A DNA stretch of 64,000 bases, from NCBI GenBank assembly GCA_046728175.1, contig JBKPEA010000050.1, positions 1-64,000 of the forward strand. The letters run 5' to 3'. This document shows, piece after piece, positions 35,256-42,881 of the stretch (the first letter of the stretch is position 1; each line of letters begins with the position of its first letter). The notes under the pieces are model-generated. The model made no database searches. It had not been told where the DNA came from and saw only the letters and a program-made list of their open reading frames with translations. The position numbers and the translations under genes were made by a program. The stretch comes from JAFAHS01 sp046728175. GTDB lineage: Bacteria; Desulfobacterota; Binatia; Binatales; Binataceae.

Positions 35256-36143
35256 CTATTTCTTGATGTGGTGGTCGCGGACTGTCGACTCGAACCCGAG
35301 CTTGAGCAGCCGCTCGGCGAGTTCCCGCGCCAGCACCGGCGAGCGATGCCGTCCCCCGGTGCAGCCCAGGCCAATCATCAGGTAGCTCTTGCCCTCGCGT
35401 CGATAGAGCGGCAGCAGAAATTGGAGGAGCCCTACCACTTCATCGAGAAAGCGGCGCGCCTCCGGCTCGGCCATGACGAAGTCGTGCACCCGGATGTCGT
35501 GTCCATCCAGGTGCTTGAGCTTCGCCACAAAAAACGGATTGGGCAGGAACCGGACGTCGAGCACGATATCCATCCCGACCGGAACGCCGTATTTGTATCC
35601 AAACGATGCGATCGAAATCGCCATTCGCGAGCCGGTTGACGCGTTCAAAACCGCGGCGGTAACCACCTCGCGCAATTCGTGAATCGTCAGGGTCGTAGTA
35701 TCGATGATGCGATTGGCGCGGTCGTGCAGTTCGGCGAGCGCGATGCGTTCGCTGTGAATTCCCTCGGCCACCGTGAGGCCACCCTCGGCCATCGGGTGCG
35801 GGCGGCGGGTCTCGGAATAGCGCCGCGCCAGCACTTCATCGGACGCATCCAGAAAGATTACTTCCGGGTATATGGCATTGCGCTCGAGTTCGGCGAAAAT
35901 CCGCGGCCATTGCGGAAAGAACATCCGTTCACGCGGGTCGATGCCCAGCGCCACACCGGACAGCGTCGGGTCGCGCCCCTCGGTGAGGCGCATGACCTCC
36001 AACGCCAGCCCAACCGGCAGGTTATCGATGCAGTAGAAGCCCAGGTCTTCGAGCACGCGCAGCGCCGAGGCGCGACCCGAACCTGACACTCCCGTTACGA
36101 TGATGAGCCGGGAGCTGTTCGAAGAAGCCGGAGCCATCGGCAT
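35256..36143 (-). CDS. rapZ: RNase adapter / nucleotide-binding protein RapZ
   Basis: 295 residues. Walker A VTGVSGSGRASALR near residues 16-29 and the family signatures FYCIDNLPVGL near 36-46 and FGYKYGVPVGMD near 177-188. The C-terminal part GCTGGRHRSPVLAR near 266-279 is the sugar-phosphate-binding domain. In E. coli RapZ guides RNase E to the GlmZ sRNA. It ends the rpoN-hpf-ptsN block, 33 bases after ptsN, as in many proteobacteria. Confidence 0.94.
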   Translation of the reverse strand: MPMAPASSNSSRLIIVTGVSGSGRASALRVLEDLGFYCIDNLPVGLALEVMRLTEGRDPTLSGVALGIDPRERMFFPQWPRIFAELERNAIYPEVIFLDASDEVLARRYSETRRPHPMAEGGLTVAEGIHSERIALAELHDRANRIIDTTTLTIHELREVVTAAVLNASTGSRMAISIASFGYKYGVPVGMDIVLDVRFLPNPFFVAKLKHLDGHDIRVHDFVMAEPEARRFLDEVVGLLQFLLPLYRREGKSYLMIGLGCTGGRHRSPVLARELAERLLKLGFESTVRDHHIKK

Positions 36144-36176
36144 TTCCCGCAGAGCGCGGCAGGCCGTACTAGGCGC

Positions 36177-36638
36177 TCAATACTTGCTGTCCTCTTCCTT
36201 GATGAGCCGGTAGATTTCGGCCGAATCGGCGGCCTCGATGAGGCGCGCCCGGAAGCCGTCGTCCTTGAGCAGCCGGGAAACTCGCGCAAGCGCTTTCAGA
36301 TGCAGGCTGGCGGAATCCTCGGGCGCGACCAGGACGAAGAAAATATGGGTCGGATTGCCGTCCAGCGATTCGAAATCCACGCCCGCGCGATGGCGCCCGA
36401 AAGCGCCGATGATCTTGTTGGCGCCGCGCAGCTTGCCGTGCGGGATCGCGATCCCGTCGCCGATCGCGGTCGAGCCGAGCCGTTCGCGCTCGCTCAGTAC
36501 CGCGGTCAGGTCCTCGAGCCTGATGCCTGGGTATTTGGCCGCCAGTCCCTGAGCGAGTTCCTTGAGCACTTGGTCCTTGGAGCTTCCCTTCAAATCGGGG
36601 AGGACCATTTCCGGAGCGAGGATTTCGGTTACTTTCAT
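36177..36638 (-). CDS. ptsN: EIIA-Ntr-type phosphotransferase
   Basis: 153 residues of the PTS EIIA-type-2 fold. The active His lies in GDGIAIPHGKL near residues 63-73. It accepts phosphate from Npr/HPr and regulates nitrogen and potassium metabolism. It is in the rpoN-linked cluster between hpf and rapZ. Possible partner HPr: 30350. Confidence 0.92.
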   Translation of the reverse strand: MKVTEILAPEMVLPDLKGSSKDQVLKELAQGLAAKYPGIRLEDLTAVLSERERLGSTAIGDGIAIPHGKLRGANKIIGAFGRHRAGVDFESLDGNPTHIFFVLVAPEDSASLHLKALARVSRLLKDDGFRARLIEAADSAEIYRLIKEEDSKY

Positions 36639-36678
36639 CGGATGATGCTTTTTAAGTGGGCCGGTAGCTGCCTCACGC

Positions 36679-37092
36679 CTAGCTCTCCTCTACTTCGCTG
36701 AGAATCTCGCCGGCGGAAAGGGTGCGCACCTTGTTGGTCGCTATTTTCTCCAGATGCCGAGTAAGCTGGCGGACAACTTTATCCTCGAGCAGATCGATGA
36801 CCGAATAAAGATCTCTCGACTCCTGCTCCGCAGTCGCCGACAATCGGCCCGATTTGACAGTAACTTCGCCGTGCTGCCGGTATTTGTCAACCGAGAGGAT
36901 TACGTGGGCTTCACATGTGCGTTTGAGGAACTTCCCCAAATGCGCGAATTTCCGTTCCGCATAGCCACGCACCGCGTTGCTCGGGGCGACGTTGCGAAAA
37001 GTGACGGTCACCATGGTGGCGACCGGGCCACGCGCGGCACGCCGCTGCTTGCGCATGGCCTTTCTGCGCTTCCCTTCGACCTTGTTCTTCAT
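36679..37092 (-). CDS. hpf: Ribosome hibernation-promoting factor (HPF/RaiA type)
   Basis: 137 residues. The short HPF beta-alpha-beta-beta-beta-alpha fold starts at VTVTFRNVAPSNAVRGYAER (from about residue 28), with AHVILSVDKYRQHGEVTV near 61-78. The first ~26 residues are a basic extension (KRRKAMRKQRRAARG); GTG/ATG starts inside it exist (for example Met27). An AAAGG lies before ATG 37092. It binds the 30S subunit and helps form hibernating ribosomes. Confidence 0.85.
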   Translation of the reverse strand: MKNKVEGKRRKAMRKQRRAARGPVATMVTVTFRNVAPSNAVRGYAERKFAHLGKFLKRTCEAHVILSVDKYRQHGEVTVKSGRLSATAEQESRDLYSVIDLLEDKVVRQLTRHLEKIATNKVRTLSAGEILSEVEES

Positions 37093-37119
37093 TGGATTTC
37101 GCCTTTCGGCCGGTAATCT

Positions 37120-38691
37120 TCATCCGACCTGCTTGCGATTGGCCGACGGCAGGATTCCGAGCGCCTGGCGATACTTGGCGACCGTCCGGCGCGCGATATT
37201 GATTTGCTTCGCTCGCAGCATCTCCGCGATCGCCTGGTCTGACAGGGGGCTACCCGGTTCCTCCGCCGCCACCAGCGTGCGAATTTGCTCCTTCACCGTC
37301 TCCGCGCTGACATCTTCGCCGGTCGCTGCCTTGACGCCGGAGGTGAAAAAGAATTTCAGCTCGAAGATTCCCTGCGGGGTATGCGCGTACTTGTTGGCGG
37401 TGGCCCGGCTGATCGTGGATTCATGCATCCCGATGTCTTCCGCCACATCCTTGAGCACCAGCGGCTTCAACTGACTGATGCCATGGTCGAAGAAGGCCCG
37501 CTGAAACTTGACGATCGAATTGGCTACTTTGAAGATCGTCTGCTGGCGCTGGTAGATGGACTTCACCAGCCATTTTGCCGAGCGCAGCCGCTCCTGCAGA
37601 TACTCGCGGGTCTCCGGCGCCGAGTTGCTGTCGTTCATCACGCGCTGGTAGTAGCCTGCGATCCTGAGACGCGGCACCGCATCGCGATTGAGGGTCACGA
37701 TGTACTCGTTCCCGATCTTATGAATGTAGACGTCGGGTACGACGTAGGTGGGCTCCTCGCCGCCGTAGTCGCGTCCCGGCTTGGGCTCCAACATCGCGAT
37801 GATCTTGTGCGCCTGTCCCACCATCTCCACGGTGACGCCGAATTGTTTGGAGATTTCGCTGTAACGATGCTTCTCCAGAAGGTCTAGGCGCTCGCGGACG
37901 ATCCGCGCTGCGAGCGATCCTTCCATTCCCAGGTTCTCGAGCTGCAGGAGCAGGCATTCGCGCAGATCGCGCGCCGCACAGCCAGGCGGGTCGAAGCGCT
38001 GTACCCGCTTGAGCACACGCTCTGCCTCGCCCGCTGTGGTCTCGAGCTGTTGCGCCAACTCGTCCAGCGGTGTCTCGAGATAGCCGTCGTCGTTGAGATT
38101 GTAGATGATGGTTGCGGCGATTCTCTGGTCCGCCTCGCTTAGGCTGGTAAGCCCGAGCTGCCACATAAGATAGTCTTCGAGCGTGCGGCGACGGATCGAG
38201 GTATTTTCGAGCGCGCTGCGATGGTCGTCCTCGGAATCCGACGGCGTGCTTTCCTGCCAGTTATTCGGGTAGGTCTCCCAGTAGTCACGCCAGTCCAGTT
38301 TGTCGAGTCCATCCAGTTCCTTCAGTTCTATGGCGGCGTCGTGAGCCTCGGTCTCGAGGGTTTTGAGCGGTCCCTCGGGGGCACCGTCGCCAGGTTCCCA
38401 ATCGTCGACCGGCTCGTCGGGCGGCGTGGCCTCGGGCTCGGCCCCCAGCCGCTCGTCTTCCGCCGCGGCGACCACTCCGTCTCCAGCGGGAGCTTCGGCC
38501 TCGCGCGCAGCCTCAGCCGGGCTCTGGTCGAGCGGTTCGAGCATCGGATTCTGCTCGAGCTCCGTTTGCACGACGGTTTCCAGTTCTGGCAGCGAAAGTT
38601 GAAGAATCTTGATCGCCTGTTGCAACTGGGGTGTCATCACCAGTTGCTGGCGGAGTCGCAAATCCTGTCCGAGTTTTACCTCTAACGCCAT
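37120..38691 (-). CDS. rpoN: RNA polymerase sigma-54 factor
   Basis: 523 residues. The Gln-rich activator-binding region is at the N-terminus (LRLRQQLVMTPQLQQAIKIL near residues 9-28), then an acidic, Ala/Glu-rich linker (about 60-140), the core-binding domain, a helix-turn-helix (LVLKDVAEDIGMHESTISR near 398-416) and the RpoN box ARRTVAKYRQALG near 503-515. It lies 13 bases after lptA and upstream of hpf. An AGG-containing site precedes ATG 38691. Confidence 0.95.
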   Translation of the reverse strand: MALEVKLGQDLRLRQQLVMTPQLQQAIKILQLSLPELETVVQTELEQNPMLEPLDQSPAEAAREAEAPAGDGVVAAAEDERLGAEPEATPPDEPVDDWEPGDGAPEGPLKTLETEAHDAAIELKELDGLDKLDWRDYWETYPNNWQESTPSDSEDDHRSALENTSIRRRTLEDYLMWQLGLTSLSEADQRIAATIIYNLNDDGYLETPLDELAQQLETTAGEAERVLKRVQRFDPPGCAARDLRECLLLQLENLGMEGSLAARIVRERLDLLEKHRYSEISKQFGVTVEMVGQAHKIIAMLEPKPGRDYGGEEPTYVVPDVYIHKIGNEYIVTLNRDAVPRLRIAGYYQRVMNDSNSAPETREYLQERLRSAKWLVKSIYQRQQTIFKVANSIVKFQRAFFDHGISQLKPLVLKDVAEDIGMHESTISRATANKYAHTPQGIFELKFFFTSGVKAATGEDVSAETVKEQIRTLVAAEEPGSPLSDQAIAEMLRAKQINIARRTVAKYRQALGILPSANRKQVG

Positions 38692-38704
38692 CTAACCTGT
38701 CGCC

Positions 38705-40348
38705 TCAGGGGTTGTTGGGTTCGGTCGGGCTCCCCTGAATTGCCGGAGGCACCTGCGGCGGCCGATCGGGCGTTTGCAAGGCCGCGGAAGTGCCGCGCGA
38801 GGTGGTCGCTGCCCCATCGACCGAGGGCTTGGATTCCTTGGGGTAGATCACGGCGCGCGCGTTCTCCACGTCGCTCTGGTTGGTGTCGAGGTGCACCGTA
38901 ATCTTGGTGCCGGCGATCTGATCTTCGCCGTCATGCACCACCGGAGAGCCAGTCAGGGTCACGGTATGCCGGGTCTGGTCCAGTATCGCATGATCGCCGG
39001 TCGCCCAGCGCGTGCCCTGACTTATACGCACGTTGCCGTCGGCGATCATTTCTCTGACGTCACGTAGATCCTGTCCGTAATTCACCCGCAAAGTGTCGCT
39101 GGCGACCTGGCTGTTTCCATTGTTCACGTGAACCCGCCCAGACCACAGCACGGACTTTTTGTTTTGGTCGACCGACATGGAGTTCCCGGTGATATGGATG
39201 GGTTCCTTGCCGCTGGAAAACTGCATTCCCGGGAACGCTCCCTGGTTGGGCTCGTTGGATGCCATCGTGCTCGGTTCTTTGCCGTGGGGTTTGGGCCGAT
39301 CTTTCCCGGCTGACGCCTTGGTAGTCTCACCCGCCATTTCGACGGGAGCGGATCTTTCAGGGGCTGCTGCGACCGGAGCCGTTGCAGGCGTCGCCGTTTC
39401 CGCGGCGGCAACCGGCATTACCGGCCCGCCAGCCGCCGTCGCGACCGCGACAGGCGTAGCCGGCGCTGGAGCGGTTGCAACCGCGGGAGCCGATGGCGAA
39501 GCAATTCCAGCAGGCGCTCCCGATTCCATCGGGAGCGGAGTTGGACTGCTCACGATCGGCGCCAGTGAAGGTTCCGCCGACGGCATTGGAAGCGAATTCG
39601 TGGTGCGTTCCACACGAACCTCTGATGCATGAGGAGCTTCCGCCGCGGGCGAAGCAATCACCGCCGGCGCTCCCGATTCCATCGGAACCGGAGGTGGAGT
39701 GCTCACGATCGGCGCCGGTGAAGGTTCCGCCGACGGCATTGGAAGCGAATTGGTGGTGGGCTCCACACGAAACTCTGATGCATGAGGAGCTTCCGCCGCG
39801 GGCGAAGACGCGGCTTCCGGAGCCATGGGCGGAAGCGAGGCAGGAGGTGCAGTTGCTGTGACCGGCGGAGTTTCGGCCGGGAGGGACGGTGGCGACTGCG
39901 AAGTTGCTACCGGTGGCGATGCCGGAGGTGCGGCCGCGGTGACCGGCGCAGGTTCCACCGGGACCGCGGGTGCCGGCTGCGAAGTTGCCACCGGCGGGGC
40001 TGCTGGCGGTGGTACCGAAGCCGCTTCCGCTGATGGAGCGGGCTCGGTCGGCCCCGCTGCGCTCGCTCCAGTATCGCTTCCCGGACTTGCTGTCGCTCCA
40101 GGTACGCCGCCGTACACGTGAATGGAGTCTGGGCCCTGGTCGAAATCCTCGACCGCATTCCCTTCAGGTGCGGGCGGGCTGGCCGACGGGCCCGACCGAA
40201 TCGAGGCTCCTGCATGGCCTGATGGCGCGAGCTCTTGTGCGCGCACCGCGCCCGGTACCGCCATCCCCAATGTCACCATCGCCGCGATCAAAATGCTCTG
40301 GCATCGATGCGACGAGAGCGGGGCCTCAGCTTTGGTTGGCCTTGCCAC
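38705..40348 (-). CDS. lptA: LPS-transport protein LptA with long Pro/Ala-rich repetitive N-terminal region
   Basis: 547 residues, against about 170-190 for E. coli LptA. A signal peptide spans about residues 17-38. Residues ~39-370 are Pro/Ala/Ser/Thr-rich, with one 27-residue unit repeated (VATSQPAPAVPVEPAPVTAA then VATSQSPPSLPAETPPVTAT) and one 51-residue unit repeated (TTNSLPMPSAEPSPAPIVS then TTNSLPMPSAEPSLAPIVS). The C-terminal OstA beta-jellyroll domain (about 385-510; HITGNSMSVDQNKKSVLWSG at its start) binds LPS in the periplasmic bridge. It overlaps lptC by 23 bases, so translation is coupled. No lptB follows. Confidence 0.85.
   Translation of the reverse strand: MARPTKAEAPLSSHRCQSILIAAMVTLGMAVPGAVRAQELAPSGHAGASIRSGPSASPPAPEGNAVEDFDQGPDSIHVYGGVPGATASPGSDTGASAAGPTEPAPSAEAASVPPPAAPPVATSQPAPAVPVEPAPVTAAAPPASPPVATSQSPPSLPAETPPVTATAPPASLPPMAPEAASSPAAEAPHASEFRVEPTTNSLPMPSAEPSPAPIVSTPPPVPMESGAPAVIASPAAEAPHASEVRVERTTNSLPMPSAEPSLAPIVSSPTPLPMESGAPAGIASPSAPAVATAPAPATPVAVATAAGGPVMPVAAAETATPATAPVAAAPERSAPVEMAGETTKASAGKDRPKPHGKEPSTMASNEPNQGAFPGMQFSSGKEPIHITGNSMSVDQNKKSVLWSGRVHVNNGNSQVASDTLRVNYGQDLRDVREMIADGNVRISQGTRWATGDHAILDQTRHTVTLTGSPVVHDGEDQIAGTKITVHLDTNQSDVENARAVIYPKESKPSVDGAATTSRGTSAALQTPDRPPQVPPAIQGSPTEPNNP
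39514..39819 (-). repeat. Two tandem in-frame 153-base repeats in lptA
   Basis: The sequence starting GCGCTCCCGATTCCATCGG at 39514 recurs at 39667, a period of 153 bases (51 codons), with few differences through both units. The period preserves the frame, which fits recent duplication inside the linker. Exact unit boundaries are approximate. Confidence 0.8.
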
Positions 40349-40925
40349 TGTCCTTCTTGGGCGTGATTTCGGTGCTCACCTGCTGATTCAGTTCGAACAC
40401 GCGAGTCTTCGAATTCCCCGTGAGTCCGATCCCAACTACCTTGACCCCTTCACCTTCCAGGGTAACCTGCCCGGGCGCTTCCACCTTATCGAGGTCCGGC
40501 AGGAAGCTGACGACTTCGGTCGTCACCGTGAAATCGCCGTACTTGATAACCGTGCCGCCACTCAAGTCGGCGCGGTTCACGTGATTGCCGTTCATGTGAA
40601 GAACGGCGTGGGGCGCCACTATTTTTACCGGTTTTCCATCGTCTGAGGTCATCGCGACGTCGGCATCAGTCAGGACCACGGCAGACTTGTCGCCCGAGTA
40701 GGCCGCATCGGAGGCGGTCAAGACCCATTGAGGGGTGCCTGCCTTCATCTGAGTCCAATGGAAGTTATGCGCGTGAAGCAGGGAACCAGGAACCAATCCG
40801 GCCACTTTTTGTATTGCCTGGGCGTCGTGCCGATGCCGAACTACCCATACCGTAACGCCCAAAAGTATCAGGAGCGCGACTGTACCGAACCCCGCCAGCG
40901 CCCTGGCGATTCGCCTCGGACTCAT
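40326..40925 (-). CDS. lptC: LPS export protein LptC
   Basis: 199 residues with one N-terminal transmembrane anchor (about 13-29, LAGFGTVALLILLGVTVWV) and a periplasmic LptA-like jellyroll. Typical features are the conserved WVLTASDAAYSGDKSAVVL near 69-87 and LPDLDKVEAPGQVTLEGEGV near 144-163. LptC links the inner-membrane LptBFG complex to LptA. Its stop overlaps the lptA start. Confidence 0.86.
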   Translation of the reverse strand: MSPRRIARALAGFGTVALLILLGVTVWVVRHRHDAQAIQKVAGLVPGSLLHAHNFHWTQMKAGTPQWVLTASDAAYSGDKSAVVLTDADVAMTSDDGKPVKIVAPHAVLHMNGNHVNRADLSGGTVIKYGDFTVTTEVVSFLPDLDKVEAPGQVTLEGEGVKVVGIGLTGNSKTRVFELNQQVSTEITPKKDSGKANQS

Positions 40926-41043
40926 CTCACGCTCCGTCCAATCAAACTATCAAGGGGATTTTTCCAAGTAAACCGAAGGGTCGCCGGACAGGCTTGCCAG
41001 GTCGGAATTTCGTCACGCCACCGCGCGGCGGTTCTTGCGACAG

Positions 41044-41081
41044 ATCGGTCGGCTTTCACATCATCGGTCGGCTTTCACATC
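41044..41081 (+). repeat. Tandem 19-base repeat (2 copies)
   Basis: ATCGGTCGGCTTTCACATC occurs twice in direct, perfect tandem (41044-41062 and 41063-41081) just upstream of the nitroreductase gene. It could duplicate a binding site, or be a replication-slippage product. Confidence 0.8.
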
Positions 41082-41141
41082 AATGGTGTGAGGGTAATCG
41101 CAAGCGCTAAACGGGGAAATCTTAAGCAAGGAGAACTCGTT

Positions 41142-41789
41142 ATGCTGGACCTCGATCACGCGATCCCGGAACGTCATTCCACTCGGCGGTTTTTACCCAG
41201 TCCGGTTCCGCGCGAGTTGGTGGATCAGGCGCTCGTCTTAGCTTAGTGTGCGCCGTCAAACTCAAACATCCAGCCATGGCACGTAATCTTCGCGTCCAGA
41301 GCATGCCGAGATCGACTCGTCGCCGCGCTGCTCGACGAGGCCAAGCGCAGGCCGCCCAATATTCACCGCCCCAAGTCGTTCGAGCACTACCGGCGCGACC
41401 TCGGCGCTGAAGTTTACGGATCGATGGGTATCGCTCGTGAGGATACGGCGGGTCACGCGGCCGCGGTCCTGCGCAACTGGGAATTTTTCTGCGCGCGATT
41501 GGCTGGCATCATCTGCATGCATCGATCTCTCGGTCCCGCAGACGCAGTGAGCGTTGGAATGTTCCTGCAAACATCGTTGCTGGCGATGACGCAACGTGGG
41601 CTAGGTAGTTGTGTCGAGGTCTCGGTCACGGGGAATCCAGAGATCCTTCGCGCGCAGCTGGCAATCTCCGAGGAACTGTCGATTCTATGCGGCGTGGCGA
41701 TTGGCTATTCAGATCCAGACTTTGCCGCTAACCAGCTGCACATCGAGCGGGAGCCGATCACGGAGAACATAGTGTTCGTGGAAAAATAG
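41142..41789 (+). pseudogene. Nitroreductase-family gene interrupted by an in-frame TAG
   Basis: AAGGAG lies upstream of ATG 41142, and one frame runs to 41789 (215 codons plus stop) with a single TAG at 41244-41246 (codon 35). Both sides match the flavin-dependent nitroreductase fold: IPERHSTRRFLPSPVPRELV before the stop; CAPSNSNIQPWHVIFAS directly after it (FMN-binding signature); and GLGSCVEVSVTGNP in the C-terminal half. The usual residue before CAPSNSN-like motifs is Gln or another polar residue, so CAG to TAG is the likely change. It sits between kdsA and lptC on the opposite strand. Confidence 0.75.
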
Positions 41790-42059
41790 TGGCTTGCAAA
41801 GAGTGACGAAGGTAAGCGGCGTCAGTCCTGGCCCTTCGTTACAGTCGCCTGCTGATGTTCCAAGTTGGACCCTTTGTGAAACGAGGGAAGCTCTGTGCCT
41901 AGCCTTTCGGCAGGAGACCTTTCGGACTGATGAAATCCAAGATCAAACCGGAAATTCCGATTGACACCGGTTCGTTTCCGGTCGGCGCAGAGATGAAAGG
42001 TACACTGGCATGCGAGGAACTGGTCAGTTCGCACGCAAGCGAACTTCGCGCCTCGAAAC

Positions 42060-42881
42060 TTACCCGCGACTGGCCTGGTGAAGCCGCTTTAAGTCAGTCA
42101 GTAGCCCCGCCAGTGTGTCCAGGCGAAGCGAGTTAACGCCGTCGCTCAGCGCGTGCTCCGGATCTTCGTGGACTTCCATGAAAATTCCGTCCACCCCTAC
42201 CGCCACCGCCGCACGCGCCAGCGGAGCAATAAACTCTCGCTGGCCGCCCGAATGCTCACCCCCGGCGCCGGGAAGTTGCACCGAGTGGGTTGCATCGAAA
42301 ATAACCGGGTAGCCGAAGCCGCGCATGACCACCAGGGCGCGGAAGTCGCTGACCAGGTTATTGTAGCCAAAACTCACGCCACGCTCGGTAAGCAATATGT
42401 TGTGATTGCGAGCACTCTCTACTTTCGCGATTGCCGACTTCATGTCCCAGGGCGCGAGGAACTGTCCTTTCTTGATATTCACGACCCGCCCGGTCGCGGC
42501 CGCCGCCAGAATCAGATCGGTCTGGCGCGACAGAAACGCCGGCACCTGCAGAATGTCGACCACCTCCGCCACCGGCTTCGCCTGGGCCACCTCGTGAATA
42601 TCGGTGAGCAGGGGAACGCCGAGTTCGCGCTTGACCCGGGCCAGAGTCTCAAGCCCCTTGTCCATGCCGGGACCGCGAAATGACTGGTGACTGGTGCGGT
42701 TCGCCTTATCGAATGAACTCTTGAACACGAAGGGAAATCCCGCCGTGCGCGTGATCTCCGCGAGCCGGACCGCATGGCGAATGCACGATTCGTCACTCTC
42801 GATTACGCAGGGCCCGGCAATCAGCGCCAGGGTCGCGCCGCCAAAGACCACTTCGCCGGCGCTGACTTCGGCAATCTTCAC
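42060..42881 (-). CDS. kdsA: 3-deoxy-8-phosphooctulonate synthase (KDO-8-P synthase)
   Basis: 273 residues from a GTG that overlaps the pyrG stop by four bases (GTGA), the typical coupled arrangement; the frame stays open further upstream but those residues do not match KdsA. Signatures are LIAGPCVIES near 17-26, FKSSFDKANRTS near 51-62, LLTDIHEV, LQVPAFLSRQTDLILAAAAT and FDATHSVQLPG near 206-216. It condenses arabinose 5-phosphate and PEP for KDO. Confidence 0.95.
   Translation of the reverse strand: MKIAEVSAGEVVFGGATLALIAGPCVIESDESCIRHAVRLAEITRTAGFPFVFKSSFDKANRTSHQSFRGPGMDKGLETLARVKRELGVPLLTDIHEVAQAKPVAEVVDILQVPAFLSRQTDLILAAAATGRVVNIKKGQFLAPWDMKSAIAKVESARNHNILLTERGVSFGYNNLVSDFRALVVMRGFGYPVIFDATHSVQLPGAGGEHSGGQREFIAPLARAAVAVGVDGIFMEVHEDPEHALSDGVNSLRLDTLAGLLTDLKRLHQASRG

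Noticed and set aside
39825..40121. Gly/Ala-rich plus-strand frame within lptA
   Set aside because: It is the antisense image of the Pro/Ala linker and inherits its repeats.
41244..41246. TAG in the nitroreductase as a pyrrolysine codon
   Set aside because: Pyrrolysine is not expected in nitroreductases, no pyl genes are present, and the base change from CAG is simpler.
41930..42136. 68-codon plus-strand frame after the nitroreductase
   Set aside because: It overlaps the end of kdsA, shows no family sequence and has a poorly placed ribosome site.
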